Source: FEN-1297 sp046704255 (GTDB lineage Bacteria > Bacteroidota > Ignavibacteria > Ignavibacteriales > Ignavibacteriaceae). From it: 64,000 nt of DNA. Below are positions 26,586 through 35,394 of this stretch, piece by piece (the first letter of the stretch is position 1; the number at the start of each line of letters is the position of its first letter). Both the position numbers and the translations under genes were made by a program. The DNA is taken from assembly GCA_046704255.1 (NCBI GenBank), contig JBJKSH010000025.1, positions 1 to 64,000 on the forward strand. The letters are read 5' to 3'. The notes beneath the pieces were generated by a model, which did not search any database, was not told the DNA's origin, and saw only the letters and a program-made list of their open reading frames with translations.

Positions 26586-26659
26586 TACGCCCGGAGGGAG
26601 TCGAACCCCCAACCGTCGGTTCCGAAGACCGATGCTCTATCCAGTTGAGCTACGGGCGC
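26586..26659 (-). tRNA. tRNA-Arg (anticodon TCG)
   Basis: The minus strand folds as a 74-nt cloverleaf: acceptor GCGCCCG/CGGGCGT, D arm GCTC/GAGC, anticodon stem TCGGT/ACCGA with loop CTTCGGA (anticodon TCG), T arm GGGGG TTCGACT CCCTC, and discriminator A. The first acceptor pair is G-U. CCA is not encoded (ACCC follows). It is very similar to the tRNA-Arg(ACG) at 28790-28863, differing at anticodon position 34 and some stem pairs. Confidence 0.93.
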
Positions 26660-26681
26660 AAAAAAATTATTCTTGTTAATA

Positions 26682-26710
26682 AATATACCAACATTAGTAA
26701 AGGATAACAA
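26682..26710 (-). promoter_or_regulatory. Promoter of tRNA-Arg(TCG)
   Basis: On the minus strand TTGTTA (26710-26705) is followed by a 17-nt spacer and TATATT (26687-26682). The -10 matches consensus at five of six positions. The start would fall near 26675, about 16 nt before the mature tRNA 5' end. Confidence 0.5.
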
Positions 26711-26816
26711 AAATAAAAGATTATTATTATCAAGCTCTAATGATTATTTTTGCAGATGAAATAAAATAGGTATTACTTCTAATAACTCAACTATTTTTAT
26801 ATTCTAAGGAGAAAAA

Positions 26817-27566
26817 ATGTTACTGAAAAACAGGGTAGCTTTAATAACGGGGAGCAGCCGCGGCATTGGAGCGGCAACCGCAAAATTATTTGCAGAACAG
26901 GGAGCCGGCGTAGCAGTTAATTACTTTCATAATGAAGATGCTGCCAAAAGCGTGGTTGACGAAATTAATTCCAAAGGCGGAAATGCAATAGCAGTAAAAG
27001 CAGACATCACCGATTTTGCTCAAGTTGAAAAAATGGTAAATATTATAACAGGAGAATTCGGCCTGATAGATACTCTGGTAATTAATGCCAGTATGAAATT
27101 TAAATATGCTCCATTTCTGGAACAGGAATGGGAAGACATGGAAAATAAAATTATGGGGGAAGTAAAATCATTTTTTAATCCGTGCAAACTAATAATACCC
27201 TCCATGATTAAAAACCGGAGAGGCTGTATTATAAGTGTATCCAGCGGCTTATCAAAAAGACCCGGACGAGGTTTTATTTCTCACAGCGCCGCAAAAGCCG
27301 CACTTAATATGTTAACAAATTCTTTAGCCGGTGAGTTAGCTCCCTTTGGAATAAGAGTAAATACGGTTGCACCGGGATTAACATTAACAGATGCAACAAG
27401 CTTTCACCCGGAAGATAGAAAGAAAATGATGGCTGCTGCAAATCCTATGAGAAGATTAGGCCGGCCGGATGATTTAGCCGGCGCCATACTTTTGCTTGCC
27501 AGCGACTATGCCGGTTATATTAACAGCAGCTACTTGCCGGTTGACGGCGGTTTAACAACATTATAA
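26817..27566 (+). CDS. SDR family oxidoreductase (FabG-like)
   Basis: This 249-residue classical short-chain dehydrogenase has the cofactor motif TGSSRGIGAATAKLF, the NNAG-equivalent LVINASMKF (changed from NNAG to INAS), SSGLSKRPG with the catalytic Ser region, and the C-terminal GAILLLASDYAGYINSSYLPVDGG. The catalytic YxxxK is altered: the expected position reads FISHSAAKAAL, with His or Ser in place of Tyr while Lys is kept, so activity may differ from standard SDRs. A strong AAGGAG lies just upstream. It stands alone between two tRNA-Arg genes. Confidence 0.85.
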   Translation: MLLKNRVALITGSSRGIGAATAKLFAEQGAGVAVNYFHNEDAAKSVVDEINSKGGNAIAVKADITDFAQVEKMVNIITGEFGLIDTLVINASMKFKYAPFLEQEWEDMENKIMGEVKSFFNPCKLIIPSMIKNRRGCIISVSSGLSKRPGRGFISHSAAKAALNMLTNSLAGELAPFGIRVNTVAPGLTLTDATSFHPEDRKKMMAAANPMRRLGRPDDLAGAILLLASDYAGYINSSYLPVDGGLTTL

Positions 27567-27595
27567 ATGTGAATATATTTAATTCACTATTCATT

Positions 27596-27633
27596 GTTCC
27601 GTACTCTTAATTTTTTAATTAAGAATACGGAAC
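27596..27633. terminator. Hairpin between convergent SDR and DUF4382 genes
   Basis: GTTCCGTACTCTTAATT (27596-27612) pairs with AATTAAGAATACGGAAC (27617-27633) over 17 bp with one mismatch and a 4-nt TTTT loop. It lies 30 bp after the SDR stop and 61 bp after the end of the opposing gene. No long U-tract follows; a bidirectional terminator or transcript-end stabiliser is likely. Confidence 0.6.
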
Positions 27634-27693
27634 ATTTGAATTCTAAATATAGAATTAAATCAAAGCATACTTGCAGCTACCTGCTTCCTGGTG

Positions 27694-28497
27694 CTATTTT
27701 CCCGGCAGTACAACTGTTCCGAGTTTTGTTGTGCTAGAAGCTTTTACCAATATGTTCGTAATTGTTGTATCGCTGTATGCGGTGGTATCACCCGGAATAA
27801 ACTTAACTGAATATGTTGCAGGAGGAACATTTTCTAATTTAAAGCCTCCCGTATTATCCGTTGAAGTGGATAAAGTATCTGAGTTATTATAAGCCCAAAC
27901 CGATGTACTAATAGAATCCGGAGAAACTGTTCCTTCAATTATACCTGTAGAGCTTGAAGCAACTACACTTATGACCGGCTTTAATATGTACTTAGGGTTT
28001 AGCAAATTCCCCGTTACTACAATTGAACTGTAAGCGTTAAAATCCAACGTTAATGTGTTGGTATTACCCGATTGAATAGTCGAATTAATATTCAATTTTA
28101 CACCGCTTTGGCTTCCGCTTGGAGTTATAAGAGGATAAGTGTTTCCACCTATAACTACATTACTGCCGCTTCCGATATAAAGCCTCAATTGAGAATATGA
28201 CCCGGCAGGAATTTGTGCTTTGCCTATTACGGCATTTACGCCGTTTACAAGTCTTAAAAGATCATAACTTTCGGCTTTATTATTAAGTGTTACCCATCCG
28301 CTTGTTGTATCGCTTGATGTTGAATGAGCAGTTACACTGTCAATAACTATATTTACCTGATCATAACTAGCCGGGCTGTCAATCATATATATCTGTAAGG
28401 TTCCGTTTCCATGAGAAGAAACAGGATTGTTTTTTGAACAACCTGCAATAAATAAAAATACCATAATTATAATCGAAGTTAAGATACGCTTTAACAT
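27694..28497 (-). CDS. DUF4382 domain lipoprotein
   Basis: A lipoprotein signal is clear: TSIIIMVFLFIAGCSKNN with Cys about residue 20. Residues about 32-170 match DUF4382 (GTLQIYMIDSPASYDQVNIVIDSV, YDLLRLVNGVNAVIG, IPAGSYSQLRLYIG, LTLDFNAYSSIVV, YILKPVISVV). A carboxypeptidase-regulatory-like beta domain of about 85 residues ends the protein (GIIEGTVSPDSIS, GGFKLENVPPATYSVKFIPG). The protein is anchored in the membrane on the periplasmic side or surface; function is unknown. Confidence 0.87.
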   Translation of the reverse strand: MLKRILTSIIIMVFLFIAGCSKNNPVSSHGNGTLQIYMIDSPASYDQVNIVIDSVTAHSTSSDTTSGWVTLNNKAESYDLLRLVNGVNAVIGKAQIPAGSYSQLRLYIGSGSNVVIGGNTYPLITPSGSQSGVKLNINSTIQSGNTNTLTLDFNAYSSIVVTGNLLNPKYILKPVISVVASSSTGIIEGTVSPDSISTSVWAYNNSDTLSTSTDNTGGFKLENVPPATYSVKFIPGDTTAYSDTTITNILVKASSTTKLGTVVLPGK

Positions 28498-28789
28498 ATA
28501 TTCCTCTCTATATTATTTATAAAAAATAAACAGTATTTGGAATTAACAAACAAGTAACATTTTAAATTACGATAAATTATTCTCAGTATTCGTGCCAAAA
28601 TAGACCCCGCTAATTCTAAAAGTATTTATGGAAAATATTATTGTATTTGAGATTTTTGGCTGTATAAGTGTAAATAATTCACTTCAAAGTGAAAAATTTG
28701 CGCATAACAGTATTTAAATTAGTGCACTAGTAAATTGATTGGATTTATTAGAAATGAATCTTAGAAATTTTTAATTTTTAACTAATTAG
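28498..28789. other. Intergenic region between DUF4382 gene and tRNA-Arg(ACG)
   Basis: No gene is seen. It includes the promoter side of the DUF4382 gene and, at 28678-28693, a small dyad TTCACTT-CA-AAGTGAA that could be a binding site; the target gene is unclear. Confidence 0.3.
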
Positions 28790-28863
<74 letters not shown>

Positions 28864-29157
28864 TTACTTATTATAATTAGATAGACAAAAATACTATAAT
28901 TACAACTGCGTTTCAAATATGAATTAATTGTGATGTAATTGTTAACCAGGTAATTAATTATTGCATTTTGCTTATAAACAATTTATTTTTTGCAAATTTA
29001 TTTTAAAGTATTAATTGGAATAATAAATTAAGTAAAATCATGTAAAATTCTAAATAATTTTAATGATTAAAATTATTTTATTAATAAATTAACGAAATAA
29101 ATCCACTTGAATTTAAAAGTAAATTGATATAAAAACATAAAATATACAGAGGCCGAA
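28864..29157. other. AT-rich leader/promoter region upstream of dapA
   Basis: No gene or recognisable lysine riboswitch is seen. The region holds the 27-bp palindrome described separately (29052-29078). TTGAAT and TATAAA-like words occur near 29108-29130 but with a poor 15-nt spacing. Confidence 0.35.
29052..29078. promoter_or_regulatory. Perfect 27-bp palindrome upstream of the lysine operon
   Basis: AAATAATTTTAAT (29052-29064) and ATTAAAATTATTT (29066-29078) are exact reverse complements around a single G. It lies about 80 bp before the dapA ATG. The base composition is AT only, so chance is possible, but 13 perfect pairs is long; a repressor operator is a fair guess. Confidence 0.4.
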
Positions 29158-30039
29158 ATGTTCAAAGGAACCGGAACAGCGTTAGCCACTCCATTTAATG
29201 AAGATTTTACTGTTGATTACAAATCGCTAAAAAATATTTGCCGGAATCAAATTGAAAACAATGTTGATGCAGTAATTGTTCTTGGTACAACCGGCGAATC
29301 TCCGGTAATAGATAACGATGAGAGAAGGAAAATTATTTCTGTTGTTAAGGAAGAAGTAAACGGTAAGGCAGAAATAATTTTGGGAACAGGAACCAATGAT
29401 ACTCAGCATGTTGTTGCTTTGAATAAAATTTCGGAAGAACTTAAAGTTGACGGCTTACTAATTGTAACTCCATATTATAATAAGGGTACCCAGGAAAGCC
29501 TATTAAATCATTACAAATATGTTTCCGAAAGAACATCCCTGCCGATCATGCTTTATAACGTTCCCGGCAGAACGGGAGTTAATTTACTGCCGGAGACTGC
29601 GGTAAAAATACACGATGAATGCAGCAATGTTGTAGCAATAAAAGAGGCAAGCGGAAATATTTCTCAAATTGCTCATTTAATTTCGATTAAACCGGATACA
29701 TTCGATGTTTACTCCGGTAATGATGACCAGACGCTGCCTATTATGGCATTAGGCGGCAAAGGAATTGTCTCTGTTTTTTCCAATGCCTATCCTAAAGAAA
29801 TGAAAAAACTGACGGATTCTATTTTGAACGGCAATTTTACCAACGCACAAATATTAAATAATAAATACTTAAGTATGATGCAGAATTTGTTTATAGAAAC
29901 CAGCCCTATGCCGTTGAAATATGTTATGAGCAAATTAAATATGTGCAAAAATGTTTTGCGTCTGCCTTTATGCCCGGTATCGGCAAAGTCTGTAAAAATT
30001 CTTGATGTACAGATTAAAAGAATGTCTCAGCTAGAATAA
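29158..30039 (+). CDS. dapA: 4-hydroxy-tetrahydrodipicolinate synthase
   Basis: DapA condenses pyruvate and aspartate semialdehyde, the first committed step to diaminopimelate and lysine. The Schiff-base lysine is K162 in AIKEASGN and the catalytic tyrosine is Y133 in YNVPGRTG. GTTGES (residues 43-48) binds the pyruvate carboxylate. The length of 293 residues is normal. It begins the dapA-dapB-dapH-lysC-deacetylase operon with 5 bp before dapB. Confidence 0.96.
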   Translation: MFKGTGTALATPFNEDFTVDYKSLKNICRNQIENNVDAVIVLGTTGESPVIDNDERRKIISVVKEEVNGKAEIILGTGTNDTQHVVALNKISEELKVDGLLIVTPYYNKGTQESLLNHYKYVSERTSLPIMLYNVPGRTGVNLLPETAVKIHDECSNVVAIKEASGNISQIAHLISIKPDTFDVYSGNDDQTLPIMALGGKGIVSVFSNAYPKEMKKLTDSILNGNFTNAQILNNKYLSMMQNLFIETSPMPLKYVMSKLNMCKNVLRLPLCPVSAKSVKILDVQIKRMSQLE

Positions 30040-30044
30040 AACAA

Positions 30045-30713
30045 ATGATATCTAAAAAAATAAAATACGGCTTAATCGGTTCCTCCGGCAGGTTAGGTGA
30101 GGAAGTAAAAAAAGTTTTTGCCGAAAACCATTTTGAATTGGTTTTTGAATATGATATAAACGGTGAAAAGAAAATTACAAATCCCGAATTATTAATTGAT
30201 TGTTCACTTCCGGAAGTTTTTCCCAAAAGTATTTCATATTTAAAAGAATTTAAAGTACCGTTAATAATTGCAACAACCGGATTGGGTGACGCTCAATTAA
30301 ACGAATTAAAGGAAATATCAAAAAATCTTCCGGTTGTTCAGAGCTATAATTATTCACTTGGAATTCAAATTCTGTTAAAGTTGACCGGGCTTGCAAATGA
30401 AAAATTAAAAGACTGGGATGTTGAGATTACTGAAACACATCACCGGTTTAAAAAAGATAAGCCTTCTGGCACTGCAAAAATGATACGGAATATTTTTAAA
30501 GAACGGGATGTAAATATTTCATCCTTAAGACTCGGCAGCGTACCCGGCGATCATACCGTAAGTTTTGGCGGGCTTGGAGAAGTTCTTTCTATTTCGCATC
30601 ATGCTTCTTCACGCCGGACTTTTGCAGAAGGAATTTTAAGATCCGCACAGTTTGTATTAAATAAAAAGAGAGGGTTTTTTTCATTTACCGATGTGGTCTT
30701 CTATAAAGATTAA
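30045..30713 (+). CDS. dapB: 4-hydroxy-tetrahydrodipicolinate reductase (short form)
   Basis: DapB reduces the DapA product. The dinucleotide fold starts YGLIGSSGRLGEEV, and the catalytic block is ETHHRFKKDKPSGTA with the His and Lys expected. At 222 residues it is shorter than the 250-270 residue enzyme of E. coli, mainly in the N-terminal cofactor domain, as is common in Bacteroidota. It follows dapA by 5 bp. Confidence 0.94.
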   Translation: MISKKIKYGLIGSSGRLGEEVKKVFAENHFELVFEYDINGEKKITNPELLIDCSLPEVFPKSISYLKEFKVPLIIATTGLGDAQLNELKEISKNLPVVQSYNYSLGIQILLKLTGLANEKLKDWDVEITETHHRFKKDKPSGTAKMIRNIFKERDVNISSLRLGSVPGDHTVSFGGLGEVLSISHHASSRRTFAEGILRSAQFVLNKKRGFFSFTDVVFYKD

Positions 30714-30749
30714 ATTATTTTTTCGGTTTTATATTTATAAAGGTGATAA

Positions 30750-31448
30750 ATGGATTCGTATGAGATTATAAATTATATCTCAAATTCAGTTAAGAAAACC
30801 CCGGCAAAAATATTTTTATCCGGTGAACTTGGTAAAATAAATTTTGACGGAATGGAATATTTTGGAAATAATGAGTCCGGCATTTTATTTTGCGAGCAGA
30901 ATGAATTTTTAACTTTTTATGAAAAGAACAAACAACACATAATAAAGTATAAAGTTGAAATAGATAGAAGGAACTCCGCTGTTCCGCTTGCAGACCTTAC
31001 AAAGTATAAAGCGCGTATAGAACCCGGCGCAATTATCAGAGACCTGGTTGAAATAGGAGACAATTGCGTTATTATGATGGGTGCGGTAATTAATATTGGA
31101 GCGGTTATTGGTGAAAAAACAATGATTGACATGAATGTAGTTGTAGGCGGCAGGGTAATGGTTGGTAAGAACTGCCACATTGGTGCCGGTGCCGTTCTTG
31201 CCGGTGTAGTTGAACCGCCGAGTGCTGCTCCGGTAATTATAGAAGATGATGTTCTTATAGGTGCTAATGCAGTTGTATTAGAAGGAGTTAAAGTGGGTAA
31301 AGGTGCTGTTATAGCTGCCGGTTCCGTGGTTGTAAAAGATGTTGAACCTTATACGGTAATGGCCGGTGTTCCTGCAAAGGTTCTTAAAAAAGTTGATGAA
31401 AAAACAAAAAGCAAAACACAGCTTATGAATGAATTAAGGAAGCTTTAA
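30750..31448 (+). CDS. dapH: Tetrahydrodipicolinate N-acetyltransferase
   Basis: This 232-residue left-handed beta-helix acetyltransferase has many hexapeptide repeats (ARIEPGAIIRDLVEIGDNCV, GAVINIGAVIGEKTMID, KNCHIGAGAVLAG, EDDVLIGANAVVLEGVKVG) after an N-terminal helical domain. The segment MIDMNVVVGGRVMVGKN is characteristic of DapH rather than the succinyl-type DapD. It uses acetyl-CoA to protect the amino group. The gene pairs with the deacetylase two genes downstream. Confidence 0.92.
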   Translation: MDSYEIINYISNSVKKTPAKIFLSGELGKINFDGMEYFGNNESGILFCEQNEFLTFYEKNKQHIIKYKVEIDRRNSAVPLADLTKYKARIEPGAIIRDLVEIGDNCVIMMGAVINIGAVIGEKTMIDMNVVVGGRVMVGKNCHIGAGAVLAGVVEPPSAAPVIIEDDVLIGANAVVLEGVKVGKGAVIAAGSVVVKDVEPYTVMAGVPAKVLKKVDEKTKSKTQLMNELRKL

Positions 31449-31462
31449 AAATATTTTGTAAT

Positions 31463-32650
31463 ATGGAAATAGTTGTACAAAAATACGGCGGATCGTCGGT
31501 TGCAGATACTCAAAAAATTAAAAACGTTGCTAAAAAAATTGAGAAAAGGCTCAAAGATAAAGTTAAGCTAGTTGTTGTTGTTTCAGCTATGGGAAAGACC
31601 ACCGATAATTTAATTAAATTATCCGGAGAAATTACCAGCAGCGCAGTACCGCGGGAAATGGATATGCTGTTAACAACAGGCGAGCAGGTGTCGGCTTCTT
31701 TGCTGTCTATTGCGCTAAATGATATGGGTATAAAAAGCAAAGCTTTAAATGCATTCCAGGCGGAGATAATGACGACGTCCGATTTTAACCAGGCCAGGAT
31801 AAAAAAGCTAAAAACCGCCAAAATCAAAAAACTGTTATTAAGCAACGATGCTTTAATTGTAACGGGCTTTCAAGGGATAACCGAAGATGGTGAAATTACC
31901 ACCCTTGGAAGAGGCGGCTCCGATACTTCCGCCGTTGCACTTGCTGCTGCTTTAAAAGCTAAATGCGAAATTTTCAGCGACGTGGCGGGGATCTATTCAA
32001 CAGACCCGCGGCTTCACCCGCAAGCAAAAAAATTGAAGTATGTTACTTACGATGAGATGCTTGAGATGTCCAGTCTTGGTGCCAAAGTATTGCACAGCAG
32101 GTCTGTAGAAATTGCTAAGAAATTCGGATTAACAATTTATTGCGGTTCAACATTTTCCGATGAGGAAGGAAGTTACGTTATGAAAAAAAATATTGAACAA
32201 CCTGTAGTAACCGGCTTAAGTGTAATGGATAATCAAACACAGGTTACCCTTTCCAATCTTCCACTGGACTATAACCTCGTTCAGAAAATTTTCGGAAAGG
32301 TTGCTAAAGAAGGTCTAAACGTGGATATGATTTCTGTAATTAGCAACTCCGGTTTAAATATTTCCTTTACGGTTATAGAAGAGAAAAAATCTCATGTGGA
32401 AAAAGCGCTCAATCAATTGTTAAAAGACCTAAAAGGATTTAATGTGCATTTTCAAAGCGGCTATTCAAAAATTTCTATTGTAGGAATAGGAATGAAATCC
32501 AGCAGCGGAGTAGCATCAAAATATTTTAAGGCGCTGGAAAAAATCCCTGTTAAACTAGTTACCACTTCCGAAATAAAAATTTCATGCCTTGTTGAAGAAG
32601 AATTCAAAGATAAGGCCGTTAAATCTTTAGTGGAAACATTCGAGTTGTAA
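31463..32650 (+). CDS. lysC: Aspartate kinase
   Basis: This 395-residue monofunctional kinase phosphorylates aspartate as the entry to lysine, threonine and methionine. The N-terminus is VQKYGGSSVAD, followed by TTGEQVSASLLS, TLGRGGSDTSAVALAAAL and FSDVAGIYSTDPR. Two ACT domains follow (about 265-395), with SVISNSGLNISFT and KIPVKLVTTSEIKISCLV, implying feedback control by lysine or threonine. Its place in a DAP operon suggests lysine, by inference. Confidence 0.94.
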   Translation: MEIVVQKYGGSSVADTQKIKNVAKKIEKRLKDKVKLVVVVSAMGKTTDNLIKLSGEITSSAVPREMDMLLTTGEQVSASLLSIALNDMGIKSKALNAFQAEIMTTSDFNQARIKKLKTAKIKKLLLSNDALIVTGFQGITEDGEITTLGRGGSDTSAVALAAALKAKCEIFSDVAGIYSTDPRLHPQAKKLKYVTYDEMLEMSSLGAKVLHSRSVEIAKKFGLTIYCGSTFSDEEGSYVMKKNIEQPVVTGLSVMDNQTQVTLSNLPLDYNLVQKIFGKVAKEGLNVDMISVISNSGLNISFTVIEEKKSHVEKALNQLLKDLKGFNVHFQSGYSKISIVGIGMKSSSGVASKYFKALEKIPVKLVTTSEIKISCLVEEEFKDKAVKSLVETFEL

Positions 32651-32652
32651 TA

Positions 32653-33762
32653 ATGAAGATAGACCCGGTTGAAATAAGGCATAAGCTTCATGCAAAACCC
32701 GAATTATCTTTTGAAGAATTTGAAACGACAAAATTACTTATAAATTCAGTTAAGCAATTAAACAATTCGGAAAAAATTAAAATTCATACTCCTTATAAAA
32801 CCGGCCTTCTGGTTGAATATACCTGCAATAACAAAGCTTACTCACTTTTTAGAGCAGATATAGATGCGCTTCCAATAAAAGAAAAAACTTCGGCGGTATT
32901 TAGATCCTCAAATAATTTTATGCATGCATGCGGGCACGATGTTCATACTTCAATACTTTTTGATTTTTTACAGGATGTACTTAACAAAGGAATTCAAAAA
33001 AATCTTTTATTCTTGTTTCAACCGGCTGAGGAAAGCGGGGGAGGAGCAATTGAATTTTTTAATACCGGGATTTTTAACAACTTTAAAATTGAAAATGCTT
33101 TTGCCCTCCATGTTACAGATGAATATACGGTTGGAACAATTGCAAGTACGCAAGGAGTTTTGTTTGCATCTTCACTGGAAATAAACATAGATTTTGAAGG
33201 TATAAGTTCGCACGTAGCCTTTCCGGAAAAAGGTAAAAATGCATTTAACGCATTGCGTCTGTTTGTCGATGCCGTTGATAAAATTCCGGCGAATATTTCC
33301 GAACCATTTGTTTTTGGAATGGGAAAAATTACTGCAGGAAAGGTAAGAAATATTACACCGGGTTCCGCCAGGCTTGAAGGAACGATGAGAGGATTAAGCA
33401 GCAAAAAAGTTCTTGAATATTATGAAAAGATCGAAGAGATTCTTGAAGGAATAGATAAAATTACAGGAGTAAAAACCAAATGCGAAAAAGGAGCACATTA
33501 CCCGGAAGTAATTGTTGACGGTAACCTTTATAAAAAATTATATCCGGCGTTATCTTCAAAGTTTAAATTTATTGACTGCGGTTATAAAATGACGGGAGAA
33601 GATTTCGGATTCCTTTCCGGGCAGTATCCTTCCTATATGTTTTGGCTGGGAACCTTTAACGGTAAAAGGTTCGGGCTGCACAATCCTAATTTTCTACCTT
33701 CAGATGAAGTAATTGAAATTGGAAAATCAGCATATATGGAAATTTTAAACCTGATTATGTAA
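32653..33762 (+). CDS. dapL: M20 amidohydrolase, probable N-acetyl-diaminopimelate deacetylase
   Basis: This metallopeptidase of 369 residues has the M20D landmarks: IRHKLHAKPELSFEEFETT, RADIDALPIKE, MHACGHDVHTSILFDFL (metal ligands), FQPAEESGGGA, and C-terminal MTGEDFGFLS and GLHNPNFLPSDEVI. Similar enzymes hydrolyse N-acetyl amino acids, hippurate or auxin conjugates. Location behind dapA, dapB, dapH and lysC supports N-acetyl-LL-DAP deacetylation. The needed aminotransferase, dapF and lysA are not in this window. Confidence 0.85.
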   Translation: MKIDPVEIRHKLHAKPELSFEEFETTKLLINSVKQLNNSEKIKIHTPYKTGLLVEYTCNNKAYSLFRADIDALPIKEKTSAVFRSSNNFMHACGHDVHTSILFDFLQDVLNKGIQKNLLFLFQPAEESGGGAIEFFNTGIFNNFKIENAFALHVTDEYTVGTIASTQGVLFASSLEINIDFEGISSHVAFPEKGKNAFNALRLFVDAVDKIPANISEPFVFGMGKITAGKVRNITPGSARLEGTMRGLSSKKVLEYYEKIEEILEGIDKITGVKTKCEKGAHYPEVIVDGNLYKKLYPALSSKFKFIDCGYKMTGEDFGFLSGQYPSYMFWLGTFNGKRFGLHNPNFLPSDEVIEIGKSAYMEILNLIM

Positions 33763-33863
33763 AACTGTTAGTCCGGGTTATCTTTTTATTCACATGCCTT
33801 GCACTTAACGCAGGTTGAAAGATGAACGAATATCGTTTCTCTTTTCGGACGCATTACAAAAGA

Positions 33864-34358
33864 CTAACAATATTTTCTTGGATATTCAAGACTTAACAGT
33901 TTGCCGCAGCCTTCGCAAATATCTATCCAGCCGGAAATATTTAATTCAATAGTACAAATTCCGGCAGTAGGAATATCTTCTACATAAGTGTTTGTTACTG
34001 AAGACAAAAAGTCTGTTAGTTCCGGGTTATGGCCTACCATCATTATTTTAGAAAACGAATTATAAAAATTTTTCACTTCATTATATAAGTCTCTAAAAAC
34101 AACTCTGTAGATTCTTTTATTAATTTCAATTTTATTTTCAGGATATTGAATTTTTTCTGCTAAGATTTTTGCGGTAGATAATGCTCTTTCCGCCGGGCTG
34201 GAAATTATTAAGTCCGGCATTATAGATTTATCTTTAAGCAGTTCACCCATAAATGGGGCATCCCTTTTCCCTCTTTGGTTCAACGGCCTTTTAATATCGG
34301 TAAGATTTATGTTGTCCCAACTGGATTTTGCATGTCTAACCAGTATTAGAGTTTTCAT
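33864..34358 (-). CDS. SixA-like histidine phosphatase
   Basis: The 164-residue protein has the RHG-type motif as LVRHAKSSWDN (phospho-accepting His), an SSPAERALSTAKIL segment and GHNPELTDFLS with the second catalytic His. SixA of E. coli is a phosphohistidine phosphatase; the target here is unknown. The C-terminus has GWIDICEGCGKLLSLEYP, typical of this subfamily. It faces the plus-strand lysine operon and ends about 100 bp from it. Confidence 0.87.
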   Translation of the reverse strand: MKTLILVRHAKSSWDNINLTDIKRPLNQRGKRDAPFMGELLKDKSIMPDLIISSPAERALSTAKILAEKIQYPENKIEINKRIYRVVFRDLYNEVKNFYNSFSKIMMVGHNPELTDFLSSVTNTYVEDIPTAGICTIELNISGWIDICEGCGKLLSLEYPRKYC

Positions 34359-34502
34359 TAATGTTTGATATGTCCTATTTTAATTCATTTTCCCATTAAA
34401 AGAATAATAAATAAAAAAAATTTAATAATTAAGCTATTATTCTCCCGGCATAAAAGTTGAGTAATTCCTAATGTTGTTGACCCATAAAAATAGCTGCATA
34501 AT

Positions 34503-34539
34503 AAAAAGGCGGGAGTTTAGTGAGTACGTAACTCCCGCC
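34503..34539 (-). terminator. Intrinsic terminator of nagB
   Basis: On the minus strand GGCGGGAGTT (34539-34530) pairs perfectly with AACTCCCGCC (34517-34508) across a 12-nt loop, followed by TTTTT (34507-34503). It lies 11 bp after the nagB stop. The strength suggests firm termination before the SixA-like gene. Confidence 0.85.
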
Positions 34540-34550
34540 TTGCTATAAAA

Positions 34551-35363
34551 TTATTTAAGCAGCGTATCAGGATCTAAATTAGCGGATTCAATATCCTTAA
34601 AATATTTTACGGTACCTACTTTCAATTCATAGGTTGCATCATCGTCGCAAACAATTAAACCCTTTGGATGAACCTGCAATGCACTTACAGTCCACATGTG
34701 GTTTACACCTTCTTCAACAACTTTGCTTAACGCTCTGGCCTTATTATGGCCGCTTATAATAATTAAAACTTCCTCGGAATCCAGCACGGTTTTAACACCA
34801 ACAGTAAGTGCTGTTTTAGGAACTTTGTTAATATCATTATCAAAAAACCTAGAGTTTGCAATTATTGTATCCATTGTTAAAGTTTTAACTCTTGTTAAGG
34901 ACCCAAGCGAAGAACCCGGCTCGTTAAATGCAATATGGCCATCCGGGCCTATACCGCCTACAAATAATTTTATTCCGCCGGCATCTTTAATCCTTTTTTC
35001 ATAATCTTCGCATTCTTTATCTAGGTCTTTTGCATTTCCGTTTAGTATGTTCACATTCTTTTTATCAATATCAATATGATTAAAGAAATTATTAAACATA
35101 AAGGAATGGTAACTTTCAGGATGTTCTTCCGGGAGCTTTACATATTCATCCATATTAAACGTAGTAACATATTTAAAAGACACAACACCTTTTTTATTAA
35201 GGATTGCCAATTCTTTATACATTCCTATTGGAGAAGAACCTGTCGGCAGACCAAGAACAAATCTTTTGGATTCCGAAGGATTGAATTCTCTTATTTTTTG
35301 AGCAACATAATTTGCTGCCCATTTGGAAACCATATTGTAATCAGGTTGAATAATGAGACGCAT
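34551..35363 (-). CDS. nagB: Glucosamine-6-phosphate deaminase
   Basis: NagB converts glucosamine-6-phosphate to fructose-6-phosphate and ammonia. Landmarks are GLPTGSSPIGMYKEL, the FNMDEYVKLPEEHPESY block with catalytic Asp, and GGIGPDGHIAFNEPGSS with catalytic His. The 270-residue length is right. An AAGGAG site precedes the ATG. A 21-bp dyad (35395-35415) sits upstream and an intrinsic terminator downstream, so it is probably a single-gene unit with its own regulation. Confidence 0.95.
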   Translation of the reverse strand: MRLIIQPDYNMVSKWAANYVAQKIREFNPSESKRFVLGLPTGSSPIGMYKELAILNKKGVVSFKYVTTFNMDEYVKLPEEHPESYHSFMFNNFFNHIDIDKKNVNILNGNAKDLDKECEDYEKRIKDAGGIKLFVGGIGPDGHIAFNEPGSSLGSLTRVKTLTMDTIIANSRFFDNDINKVPKTALTVGVKTVLDSEEVLIIISGHNKARALSKVVEEGVNHMWTVSALQVHPKGLIVCDDDATYELKVGTVKYFKDIESANLDPDTLLK

Positions 35364-35394
35364 AATAACTCCTTATTTGATTATTTTATTATTA

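Noticed and set aside
28864..29157. Lysine riboswitch upstream of dapA
   Set aside because: No matching conserved helices or AGGAGC-type loop text seen; only an AT palindrome is present.
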